Shown in pieces: positions 8,823-16,599 of a stretch of 64,000 nucleotides of DNA (the first letter of the stretch is position 1; the number at the start of each line of letters is the position of its first letter). The DNA lies in the NCBI RefSeq assembly GCF_947498635.1, contig NZ_CANMKV010000007.1, positions 62,001 through 126,000 on the forward strand, given 5' to 3'. Below the pieces are notes generated by a model, which made no database searches, was not told the DNA's origin, and worked only from the letters and a program-made list of their open reading frames with translations. Source of the stretch: an uncultured Microbulbifer sp. (GTDB lineage Bacteria > Pseudomonadota > Gammaproteobacteria > Pseudomonadales > Cellvibrionaceae). The translations under genes were made by a program, and so were the position numbers.

Positions 8823-9776
8823 TTACGCGCGCTCAATGGGAAAAGCGATGACATCCTCAATGCTTTTATAGCCGCCGGCCAGCATCAATAAACGATCTAC
8901 CCCCAGGGCGACGCCGGCACACTCCGGCATGCCCGCCTGCAGCGCCATCACCAAGCGCTCTTCAAATGGATGGACAGCGCTACCATTCTTTTTGCGGTAG
9001 GCTTGATCCGCCTCGAAGCGACGCAACTGTTCCGCGCTGTCGGTCAGTTCCCAGTAGCCGTTAGCCAGCTCCAGCCCTCCTACATAGGCTTCGAAACGCC
9101 GTGCCACCGGGGTGCCGCTCTTATCTGGGATCACCTTGGCGAGTGCGGCTTGATTTGCGGGAAAGTCATATAGCAGGGTAATACCCGCACCCATGGCCCG
9201 TTCCAGGCGGTGGCTCATTAGGAGGTCCAGGCACTCACTGCGATCATTGGGCGCAAAAGCCAGGTCCATTTCCCGCTCGACACAGCTTGCCAGGGCTTGG
9301 TCACTGGCACTGTGTGGGTCCAGTTGCAACTCGCGCTGAAATAGCTCCCGGTAGCTCAATGACTGCACCTGATGCCTACCCAATATTTGGCAGAGCAGGT
9401 CCGCCACTTCATCCATCAGGCGTCGATCATCCCAGCCGCAACGATACCATTCCAGCATGGTGAACTCTGGGTTGTGGCGGCGGCCGGCCTCTCCTTGGCG
9501 AAATGCTTTGCCCAGGTAATAGCAGTCGCCGATACCGGCGGCCAGGAGACGCTTCAGGGCAAATTCTGGGCTGGTGGCCAGGTAGGCTGCGGTACCGACG
9601 CACTGGGTCGTAATGGACTCGATATGGGGGTCGCTGGTGGCGCGGCGAGAGATTACTGGCACTTCGGTTTCGAGAACCTGGCGCTGGGCAAAAAACTGGC
9701 GAATTTCCGCCAGTAGCGCGGCGCGTTGGCGCAGGGCTGCAAGGGTGGCGACGGGGCGCCAGGAATCAGCGGTCAT
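8823..9776 (-). CDS. epmA: EF-P beta-lysylation enzyme EpmA (GenX/PoxA)
   Basis: A stand-alone class II lysyl-tRNA-synthetase-like enzyme that adenylates (R)-beta-lysine and transfers it to Lys34 of EF-P. The 317 residues (E. coli 325) cover only the catalytic domain, with no anticodon-binding domain. Motif 2 region FRQGEAGRRHNPEFTMLEWY and motif 3 region GVALGVDRLLML are clear. The ATG at 9776 was chosen because it aligns with the family N-terminus; the upstream extension is just open frame. It lies 55 bases downstream of efp on the same strand, so the substrate and its modifier are co-expressed. Confidence 0.94.
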   Translation of the reverse strand: MTADSWRPVATLAALRQRAALLAEIRQFFAQRQVLETEVPVISRRATSDPHIESITTQCVGTAAYLATSPEFALKRLLAAGIGDCYYLGKAFRQGEAGRRHNPEFTMLEWYRCGWDDRRLMDEVADLLCQILGRHQVQSLSYRELFQRELQLDPHSASDQALASCVEREMDLAFAPNDRSECLDLLMSHRLERAMGAGITLLYDFPANQAALAKVIPDKSGTPVARRFEAYVGGLELANGYWELTDSAEQLRRFEADQAYRKKNGSAVHPFEERLVMALQAGMPECAGVALGVDRLLMLAGGYKSIEDVIAFPIERA

Positions 9777-9831
9777 GGAATTGGCTCGGACAGTGGGCGG
9801 CCGGGTGGCCGCCCACAGGGGGTGGGAAAAC

Positions 9832-10404
9832 TCAGTCTTCTTTGGCGCGGCCCAGATATTCACCGGTGCGGGTGTCCACCTTGACGGTCTCACCGATCTC
9901 GAGGAACAGCGGGACTTTTACCACGGCGCCGGTTGCCAGGGTGGCGGGTTTGGTGCCGCCCTGGGCGGTGTCGCCGCGCAGGCCCGGATCGGTGTCGGTG
10001 ATTTCCAGGATGACGTGGTTGGGTGGGGTTACCGCCAGTGGGGCACCGTTGTACAGGGTGACGGTGCAAACGTCCTGTTCTTTCAACCACTTGGCCGCGT
10101 CGCCCACCGCGCTAGTGCTGGCCTGGTGCTGCTCGAAAGTTTCGGGCTCCATAAAGTGGAAGAACTCTCCGTCGTTGTAGAGATATTCCATCTCGCGGTC
10201 CATTACGTCCGCGGATTCCAGGCTCTCACCGGAACGGAAGGTGCGTTCCCATACGCGGCCGGTTTTCAAGTTGCGCAGTTTTACTCGGCTGAAAGCCTGG
10301 CCCTTGCCAGGTTTGACGAACTCGTTTTCCACAATAGAGCAGGGGTCGCCATCGAGCATTACCTTGAGGCCGCCCTTGAATTCGTTGGTGGAGTAATTAG
10401 CCAT
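9832..10404 (-). CDS. efp: Translation elongation factor P
   Basis: Rescues ribosomes stalled on polyproline stretches. 190 residues in the usual three-barrel layout. The modification loop KPGKGQAF places Lys34 as the acceptor of beta-lysine, matching the presence of epmA (adjacent) and epmB (13.1 kb). The C-terminal OB domain ends [10 protein letters not shown]. The start is at the ATG on 10404. A minus-strand TATAAT about 190 bases upstream is a candidate promoter element. Confidence 0.97.
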   Translation of the reverse strand: MANYSTNEFKGGLKVMLDGDPCSIVENEFVKPGKGQAFSRVKLRNLKTGRVWERTFRSGESLESADVMDREMEYLYNDGEFFHFMEPETFEQHQASTSAVGDAAKWLKEQDVCTVTLYNGAPLAVTPPNHVILEITDTDPGLRGDTAQGGTKPATLATGAVVKVPLFLEIGETVKVDTRTGEYLGRAKED

Positions 10405-10748
10405 AGTAATTAGAGCCCTTTTAAGTCATTTATCTCTTTGATATTTAACGAGTTTTTCCATTGTGTAAAAACCGGCCACGGCCCGCTCCACCCCTGGGAT
10501 TCCTGTTCGCTCCCGGCAAAAAAGGTAGCTGCAGGCGACTCGTCCGGCCGCGGCGCAGAGACTTTAGCGGCGGCCCTGAAATGTTGGGGCGGGATTATAC
10601 AGGAGGGTGGCGGCTTGAACGAATCTACACAGCATTTGTATCGCGGTATTGCCTGGCTGCGGAGGATTTCACTGTGTGTTTGCCACGGCGCGGTTGCAGC
10701 CCGCGAAGCGCAGACACTGCGGGCTGGCGAACCTCTGTGTATAGCGTA
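10405..10748 (-). promoter_or_regulatory. efp upstream region with candidate -10 element
   Basis: This 344-base gap holds no gene I can support; the plus-strand open frames here lack family resemblance. On the minus strand TATAAT occurs at 10594-10599, preceded by TG, a plausible -10 for efp that would leave a leader of about 185 bases. The matching -35 is weak (TTCGTT). Confidence 0.35.
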
Positions 10749-11543
10749 TCAGCTGAGGGGAGTGTCATTGGACTTGTCAATGTCCCGCAGCAGGCGCCTA
10801 GCATAATAGGCGAAAGTGGCCTGGCTGCGCTTTTCCTGCAAGATCCAGTCGTGGGCTTCACGGCCGAGTTCTGGGGCGATGTCCTGAATGGTCCCGGCAG
10901 ATTCTGCCAGTATTTGCAGCTGGGCGGCGCGCTCGCATTGAAGGGCCATAGAGCAGGCCTCTTCCACCGAGCGACAGGCGATGATCAGGCCGTGATGCGC
11001 GAGCAGGATCGCGCGCTTATCGCCGATCGTCTCAGCGATAATTTCTCCCTCGCTATTCCCGACCGGCACACCGGGCCACTCCTTGAGGAAAGCGATATCG
11101 TCGTAGAGCATGCAGGCGTCCATGTGGGAGATTTTTAGCGGGCGCTCCAGCATGGACAGTGCGGAAATATGGATCGGATGAGTGTGTACGATGCACTTTA
11201 CATCCGGGCGCGCGCGGTAAATCCAGGTGTGGAAGCGGTTGGCGGGATTGGCCATGCCGTCGCCGGAGAGAACCTCCAGGTCCTGGTTGACTTCCAATAG
11301 ATTTGACGCGGTGATTTCGTCAAAACCCAGACCCAAACGCTGGGTGTAATAGTTACCGGGTGTTTCCGCCCGGGCAGTAATCTGCCCGGCCAGGCCGGAG
11401 TCGTGACCATGGGCAAAAAGAATGCGGCAGGTCAGCGCGAGCTTTTCGCGCAGGGACCATTCGGGCACACCCAGGTGCTGCTTCATGGATTCGCTGGCGC
11501 GCTCAATCAGCTCGCCTTTATTCATTGATAGTGTTTCAGCCAT
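10749..11543 (-). CDS. Class II aldolase/adducin-family protein
   Basis: 264 residues of the L-fuculose-phosphate aldolase/adducin fold. The zinc site is visible as HTHPIHISALSML (His-x-His) and the distal HHG in ILLAHHGLIIACRSV, while the N-terminal part has the GQITAR turn. Such proteins include true aldolases, epimerases and decarboxylases, and the substrate cannot be read from sequence. The ATG at 11543 has GGAG 8 bases upstream. It follows the di-iron oxidase-like gene on the same strand, with a strong hairpin between, and may belong to the same short pathway. Confidence 0.8.
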   Translation of the reverse strand: MAETLSMNKGELIERASESMKQHLGVPEWSLREKLALTCRILFAHGHDSGLAGQITARAETPGNYYTQRLGLGFDEITASNLLEVNQDLEVLSGDGMANPANRFHTWIYRARPDVKCIVHTHPIHISALSMLERPLKISHMDACMLYDDIAFLKEWPGVPVGNSEGEIIAETIGDKRAILLAHHGLIIACRSVEEACSMALQCERAAQLQILAESAGTIQDIAPELGREAHDWILQEKRSQATFAYYARRLLRDIDKSNDTPLS

Positions 11544-11681
11544 AGTTAACTCCAACGCTTACGGCACTGGGTTTTTAGCGATTGTGGCTCGATGTGCAGC
11601 GGCCGCTAAAAAGCCCATTCAGTTTTTAAATTTCTCGTACAACAGGTGTGGATACTTCGCTGTTGCAAATACTGGTCTATG

Positions 11682-11714
11682 TTGTGCCCAGCCCGCTTAG
11701 TAGGCTGGGCACAA
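11682..11714 (-). repeat. Strong hairpin between the di-iron protein and aldolase genes
   Basis: A perfect 12-bp inverted repeat, TTGTGCCCAGCC/GGCTGGGCACAA, with a 9-base loop. It lies 6 bases past the stop of the minus-strand gene ending at 11720 and 138 bases before the aldolase ATG. No T tract follows, so it could be an attenuator, a processing site or a weak terminator. Confidence 0.6.
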
Positions 11715-11719
11715 GCGGT

Positions 11720-12430
11720 TTAGGCGGGTATGGCTTGGGGGTGTGATTGGCGCGAGGTGCGGTAGGCCGTTTCGATGGAATCGAAAAACTGTTGGCGGGC
11801 CTGAACCAAGCGGCGCCCGGCATCGAGCATCACATCCAGTTGCGAAGCGTCTTTACTGCCGATCTCTACCATAATATCGCGGATAGTTTCCGCGTGGCCG
11901 TCATCACACTCGATGTGCAAGAGGAAGAAAGTCAGCTGTTCATCGGCAACGCCGCAGGCGCGGAAGCCGGCTACGATATCGCTGTACAGATCCGGCACCA
12001 GTGCCTCGGCACCCAGGCACAGTGCGCCCAGGCCGGAGCTTGCGCGGAGGTCGCGGCAGTGTTGGAACATGGTGTCGACCAAGTGTTGAGTGCCCGGCAG
12101 AATTTCTGCATTTTCCAGGCTAAGGTCAAAGTGTTCGAGCATCTCGCGGTAAATTTCTGCGTGGGGTTTAGGGCTGTCTGGTTCCAGGCCCAGTTCTTCC
12201 ATCAGGTTTTCTGCCAGTTCATGCACTTCTTTATTGCTGGGGAGATTTGCCATCATTGCACACAGATAGCGCACAAAATAGCGGCTGTAAATTCCCTGTT
12301 GGACCAGGAAAATTTTCAGTTCTTCCATGGTTATGGAGCCATCGCGGCAGCGCTTGAGGAATGGATGAGCGCGAGTCTGCTCAATCAGTAAATCTTTATT
12401 GGCCTCAAGTAATTCGAGCTGCATTTCCAT
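11720..12430 (-). CDS. Heme-oxygenase-like di-iron protein (HDO/CADD-type)
   Basis: 236 residues, all-helical, of the TenA/PqqC/heme-oxygenase-like superfamily. A complete carboxylate/His metal set is visible: Glu79, His90, Glu142, His172, Asp176, His179. The H-x3-D-x2-H spacing and Glu142 match the di-metal ligands known in Chlamydia CADD (E81, H88, E142, H174, D178, H181). Family members do oxygen-dependent C-C or N chemistry (UndA, BesC, SznF) or self-sacrificing pABA synthesis (CADD). The CADD sacrificial Tyr27 is not obvious here, so function is unknown. A class II aldolase gene follows on the same strand. Confidence 0.75.
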   Translation of the reverse strand: MEMQLELLEANKDLLIEQTRAHPFLKRCRDGSITMEELKIFLVQQGIYSRYFVRYLCAMMANLPSNKEVHELAENLMEELGLEPDSPKPHAEIYREMLEHFDLSLENAEILPGTQHLVDTMFQHCRDLRASSGLGALCLGAEALVPDLYSDIVAGFRACGVADEQLTFFLLHIECDDGHAETIRDIMVEIGSKDASQLDVMLDAGRRLVQARQQFFDSIETAYRTSRQSHPQAIPA

Positions 12431-13028
12431 CGAATTTTTCCTTTTTATAATTCCATTTTTTATTGGGCGGGGGAGATTCCCAGTTTTTATTGAAATTCGA
12501 GTGCACTGAATTCAAATAAGACAAAGTTGTTATCGCCTTGTCTTTGGTTAAATTAACATCGTATTAACCCTGTTGTGAATGGGGGGATTGTGAAGAATTT
12601 CCTAAGGAAATTGGTACTGAAAGTAATATTTTTATACTGATGGTTTATTTTTTACTAAGTGTGTTGTTTTTCCTCTGAAGGATATTTTCACTCAGGTTTG
12701 CACCGAAGTTTCCACTTCGCCTTTAGGCTATGGCGTGCGTATGCACAATAAAGTTTCAGATAGCATCTGCTGGTATTTTGTGCGGGTTGGCGGATATTTA
12801 ATTGTCGATTTTTTTTTGTTGTTTCTGTGACAAAGTTGAATAAATACGACGAGAGGAATATAGGCACTATGCCCCCAGTTTGGGTGTGCTGATGTAGAAA
12901 GTGGTGCTGGGGGCCTGAACAGTCGATGTTTATTGGTTTGCGAGACGGGGTGACCATACGGTTTCGGAGGACTGTCCCATTGGAACGCGATACATTGCGC
13001 AGGGACTGCCTTTGTCCGGATCGGCTTC
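12431..13028. other. AT-rich intergenic region, no gene seen
   Basis: About 600 bases between divergent genes. Minus-strand frames of about 90-100 codons here show no domain and skewed composition, and I do not accept them. A perfect 17-base palindrome, AATTTCCTAAGGAAATT, lies at 12596-12612, about 165 bases upstream of the di-iron protein start, and could be an operator. Confidence 0.5.
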
Positions 13029-13037
13029 TGGTACAAT
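13029..13037 (+). promoter_or_regulatory. Extended -10 promoter of epmB
   Basis: TGGTACAAT is an extended -10 (TGN plus TACAAT) 44 bases before the epmB ATG. No good -35 is present at 17 bases, as expected for an extended -10 promoter. Confidence 0.5.
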
Positions 13038-13081
13038 GACGCTTTCTCGTTTTTGTGTTACTCCTTTCTGTGCGTATTCCT

Positions 13082-14137
13082 ATGGCGAAATCTCCAGCCG
13101 TCGACAGCGAACTGATCGATATCCGCGAAACCCGCCGCTGGCAGGATGAACTTTCAGACTTGGTTACAGACCCCGAAGAGTTGATTCAATTATTACAGCT
13201 CGATCGGGCCCAACTGCCCTGGGCGTTGCGCGCGAGTGAGAAGTTTGTCCTTCGGGTACCGCGCCCATTTATTCGGCGCATGCGCTCCGCCGATCCCAAT
13301 GATCCACTATTGCTACAAGTATTGCCCGGTGCCGCGGAGCTGGAGGCAGTACCTGGTTTTAGTGCCGACCCCCTACAGGAAGCTGAGGCCAACCCGCTGC
13401 CGGGAGTCGTACACAAATACCACGGCCGCTTGTTGTTCATTACCGCAGGGCAATGCGCGGTTAATTGTCGCTATTGTTTCCGCCGTGAATTCCCCTACGG
13501 CGATAATCATTTAAACCGACAGCAGTGGTCGATGGCACTGGATTATGTGCGCGCGCGCACCGAGTTGCGTGAAGTGATATTGAGCGGTGGCGATCCCCTG
13601 GTACTCGGCGATCGCCAGCTCGGCTGGCTCGCCGGTGAGCTGGCACAGGTGCCACACCTAAATACACTGCGTATTCACAGTCGCGTACCCATAGTGGCAC
13701 CGAGCCGTATTACCGATGAATTGCTGTCCTGGTTTAGCCAGTCGCGGCTGAAACCGGTGCTGGTGTTGCATTGCAATCACGCCAATGAAATTGATAAAGA
13801 GGTACGTGCGGGCCTGGTGCGATTGCGCGATGCCGGTGTGACTCTGCTCAATCAGGCGGTGTTGCTGCGCGGAGTAAACGATAGCTGCAGTGCTCTGGAA
13901 GTATTGAGTGAAACTCTCTTCGATGCGGGGGTATTGCCCTATTACTTACATCAGTTGGATAGGGTCAATGGAGCGGCACACTTTGAGGTGGACGATAGCG
14001 AGGCCCTGCAGCTGATTGCGCAGCTGCGCCAGCGTATGCCGGGTTACTTGGTGCCAAAGCTCGTGCGCGAAGTGCCGGGTGTCACCTCCAAATCTCCGCT
14101 AGAAAATTGCACTAACGCATCGCGTCACGATAAATAA
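13082..14137 (+). CDS. epmB: EF-P (R)-beta-lysine 2,3-aminomutase EpmB
   Basis: A radical SAM, PLP-dependent enzyme that converts (S)-alpha-lysine to (R)-beta-lysine for EF-P modification. The SAM cluster motif is CAVNCRYC (Cys125, 129, 132), and the PLP lysine is about K326 in YLVPKLVREVPG. The 351 residues fit the short EpmB class rather than catabolic lysine aminomutases (over 400). The ATG at 13082 gives the family N-terminus; an upstream GTG is ignored. It is transcribed away from efp/epmA and separated from them by two metabolic genes. Confidence 0.94.
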   Translation: MAKSPAVDSELIDIRETRRWQDELSDLVTDPEELIQLLQLDRAQLPWALRASEKFVLRVPRPFIRRMRSADPNDPLLLQVLPGAAELEAVPGFSADPLQEAEANPLPGVVHKYHGRLLFITAGQCAVNCRYCFRREFPYGDNHLNRQQWSMALDYVRARTELREVILSGGDPLVLGDRQLGWLAGELAQVPHLNTLRIHSRVPIVAPSRITDELLSWFSQSRLKPVLVLHCNHANEIDKEVRAGLVRLRDAGVTLLNQAVLLRGVNDSCSALEVLSETLFDAGVLPYYLHQLDRVNGAAHFEVDDSEALQLIAQLRQRMPGYLVPKLVREVPGVTSKSPLENCTNASRHDK

Positions 14138-14444
14138 AAAGCGGGCCTACCCAAACAAAATGGGCGTCGAATTAATCTGGGCTAAATGCGCGGCTGGGTC
14201 TATCTATATAGTGTCCGCCGCGCTTTTGGGCTCGGTAATGTCCACCATTTGAAAGATCTTATCGGCTCGATAAGTGATGACTCATTCGCATAGAAATAAT
14301 TTAGGGCGCATTTTTGTGGCAGGCAGATTTGTGTGACTTGATTCACGTGTACCATTCAGATGTGCTCTTGTATGCCACCACAGGGGCCCCCTAAACTTAC
14401 CGCACGCGGTTGCGGTGCGCCGCCCTGAATAAATAGAGCAAATA
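14138..14444. other. Intergenic region upstream of fimX-like gene
   Basis: 307 bases without a gene. It contains a small perfect dyad CTTATCG-GCT-CGATAAG (14258-14274) and a second small dyad near 14401-14420 (CCGCACGCGGTTGCGGTGCG). Promoter elements could not be placed with confidence. Confidence 0.4.
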
Positions 14445-16532
14445 ATGAATAGCAACGACACTATCAGACTCCTCCTGATTCACGATACGCCCTCAGAGGC
14501 GCAGCGCCTGGTAAGCATGCTGCACAATGCCGGCAGACCCAACCGCGCCAAGCATGTTGCCAGTGAAGCGGTTTTTACCCGCTTGCTACAAGACAAAACC
14601 TGGGATCTGGTGATTGCCGCAGAGAGCAGTACCCAAGTTCCCCCGGCAGTGGCCTTGCGCACTATCAGCAAACTGCAAAAAGATGTGCCGGTGATCCTTC
14701 TGAGTGAGCGTCGAGGCTCCCAGCCCGTGGTGGAGGGGTTAAAGCAGGGGGCACGGGATGTGGTGACAGTGGATGAGGACCAGCACTTGTTGCTGGTGAT
14801 TCAGCGAGAAATGACTGCGCTCGACAACCGCCGCCAGGCGCGGATACACGACCGCCGCTATCACGCGACACTCAAACGCGCCAAGGAATTGCTCGACAGC
14901 TCTAAAGACGCCATCGCCTATGTGTCTGATGGCCTGTTGGTGTATGCCAACGACTCCTTTGCTGAGCGCTTCGGCTTTGAAAGCGGCGAAGAAGTCGAGT
15001 ACCAACCGCTGATTGATATGCTCGCGGAAAATGAGCAGGGAGGGGCACGGGAATTCCTCAAGCGCTGCGCCATCGACAACAACGAAGTGGAGGCTAAGGA
15101 GTGGCGGTTCACTGCCAGAACTCTCAGTGGCGATCCGCTCCCCACCCGCGCTGAGGTACTCAGTACCTCCTATGATGATGAACGCTGCCTACAGGTGCGT
15201 ATTGCCACTCGCCGCGGTGACACCGAGCAACTGGAGGCGCAGCTCAGCGATATCAAAAACCGCGATTCTCTCACCGGCCTGTTCAACCGCCAGCACTTCC
15301 TACAATTGCTGGATTCCACCATTAAGTCTTCCGCGGAATCCCGCCGCACCGGCGGCCTAATGTTTATTCAGGTGGACCGTTTCGGTGAGGAAGTGCAAAA
15401 GACTGTGGGGGTAGCCGGTGCTGACGTGTTGCAAAAAGCCATGGCCGAATTGTTGCAGGGTTGCCAGCGCAGTGGCGATACCCTGGCGCGTTACAGCGAC
15501 GACAGTTTCTGCCTGCTGAGTCCCGACACTACTCCTGATAGTATCGAGCTGCGCGCCAAAGATATGCTCAAGAGAATTGCCGATACGATCTTCGATGCTG
15601 CCGGTAAGACCCAACAGGTGACCGCCTCGATCGGGATCTCCCTGTTGAGCGAGGCCTCCAGTGGTGCTCAGCAGGTATTGGAGCAGGCGCAGATCGCCCA
15701 TAAACAGGCGCTCGGCGAAGATGGTCGGGGTGGCGCTTTTGCCCTGTATGAACCGGATACGGAGAACAGTGCCGATGCCGGCACCTATCATCGCGCCCGA
15801 GTGGTACAGGCCCTGGAGGCGGGCAATCTCAAACTGCTGTATCAGCCGATTTTGAGTCTGCAGGGTACCGGTGAGCAGATGTACGAAGTCTTGGTGCGTA
15901 TGCTCGACGAAAAAGAGGAGCTGGCACCACTGGCCTTCCTACAGGAACTCGGTGATGCGGGGCTGTCCGCAAAGATGGATCGCTGGGTGATCCTCACCGC
16001 GATCAAGGCTGCCGCAGCCGCCCGGGCTGAGGGCAAGGAAGTGTCGCTGCTGTTGCATCTCACCACCGCTTCATTGCTCGACAACAGTTTGCCGGCCTGG
16101 TTGGGTGTGGCCTTTAAAGCGGCCAAGTTGGTGCCCGGCTCGGTGATTTTCCAGCTGCGCCAGGAAGATATCACCAGTAACCTCCACGCCGCGCGTGACT
16201 TCACCATCCAGGTACAGCAGCTCGGCTGCCAGGTGTCCGTGTGCCACTTCGGCACCGGCCTGAACCCCTTCAAAGCACTGGAACATGTAAAGGTGGACAT
16301 CGCTAAAATAGACCCGTCGTTTGTGCGCGAAGTGCAGGATGAGGGCGAGAGCAGCGAAACATTAGCGGGTCTGGTGCAGCGCCTGGGCGAGGCGGAGACT
16401 AAGGTGATTGTGCCGCATATTGAGCAGGCCAGCATGCTGCCCACCCTGTGGCAGACCGGTACAGATTATATCCAGGGATATTATGTGCAGGCTCCGGCGG
16501 AGGAGATGAGTTTCGACTTTAGCCTGGATTGA
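14445..16532 (+). CDS. fimX: FimX-like c-di-GMP effector (REC-PAS-GGDEF-EAL, degenerate)
   Basis: 695 residues, nearly the length of P. aeruginosa FimX (691), and the same domain order: receiver-like about 8-125, PAS about 140-260, GGDEF about 270-425, EAL about 440-690. Both catalytic sites are degenerate: the GGDEF position reads YSDDSF (about 350-355) and the EAL position reads EVL (481-483), as in FimX. It is therefore expected to bind c-di-GMP through the EAL domain without making or cutting it, controlling type IV pilus assembly. serB and ytjB-type genes downstream repeat the Pseudomonas neighbourhood. It ends at a bidirectional terminator. Confidence 0.85.
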   Translation: MNSNDTIRLLLIHDTPSEAQRLVSMLHNAGRPNRAKHVASEAVFTRLLQDKTWDLVIAAESSTQVPPAVALRTISKLQKDVPVILLSERRGSQPVVEGLKQGARDVVTVDEDQHLLLVIQREMTALDNRRQARIHDRRYHATLKRAKELLDSSKDAIAYVSDGLLVYANDSFAERFGFESGEEVEYQPLIDMLAENEQGGAREFLKRCAIDNNEVEAKEWRFTARTLSGDPLPTRAEVLSTSYDDERCLQVRIATRRGDTEQLEAQLSDIKNRDSLTGLFNRQHFLQLLDSTIKSSAESRRTGGLMFIQVDRFGEEVQKTVGVAGADVLQKAMAELLQGCQRSGDTLARYSDDSFCLLSPDTTPDSIELRAKDMLKRIADTIFDAAGKTQQVTASIGISLLSEASSGAQQVLEQAQIAHKQALGEDGRGGAFALYEPDTENSADAGTYHRARVVQALEAGNLKLLYQPILSLQGTGEQMYEVLVRMLDEKEELAPLAFLQELGDAGLSAKMDRWVILTAIKAAAAARAEGKEVSLLLHLTTASLLDNSLPAWLGVAFKAAKLVPGSVIFQLRQEDITSNLHAARDFTIQVQQLGCQVSVCHFGTGLNPFKALEHVKVDIAKIDPSFVREVQDEGESSETLAGLVQRLGEAETKVIVPHIEQASMLPTLWQTGTDYIQGYYVQAPAEEMSFDFSLD

Positions 16533-16557
16533 GAAGGGCCTTTTCAGTTTAAGGCCG

Positions 16558-16595
16558 AAAAAAACGCGCAGCTCGCTGGGACCGCACGTTTTTTT
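16558..16595. terminator. Bidirectional terminator between fimX-like and phoD genes
   Basis: An A run, AAACGCGC, a loop, GCACGTTT, then a T run. The 8-bp stem has one mismatch and A/T tracts on both sides, so it can serve both converging genes. Confidence 0.75.
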
Positions 16596-16599
16596 GCGC

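Noticed and set aside
9613..10413. Long plus-strand open frame of 266 codons
   Set aside because: It lies antisense to efp and epmA, which are certain; composition is a mirror of those genes.
10461..11138. Plus-strand open frame of 225 codons
   Set aside because: Mostly antisense to the class II aldolase; no domain and no ribosome site.
12688..13036. Two overlapping minus-strand frames of 89 and 102 codons
   Set aside because: They overlap each other in different frames, show no domain, and lie over the epmB promoter.
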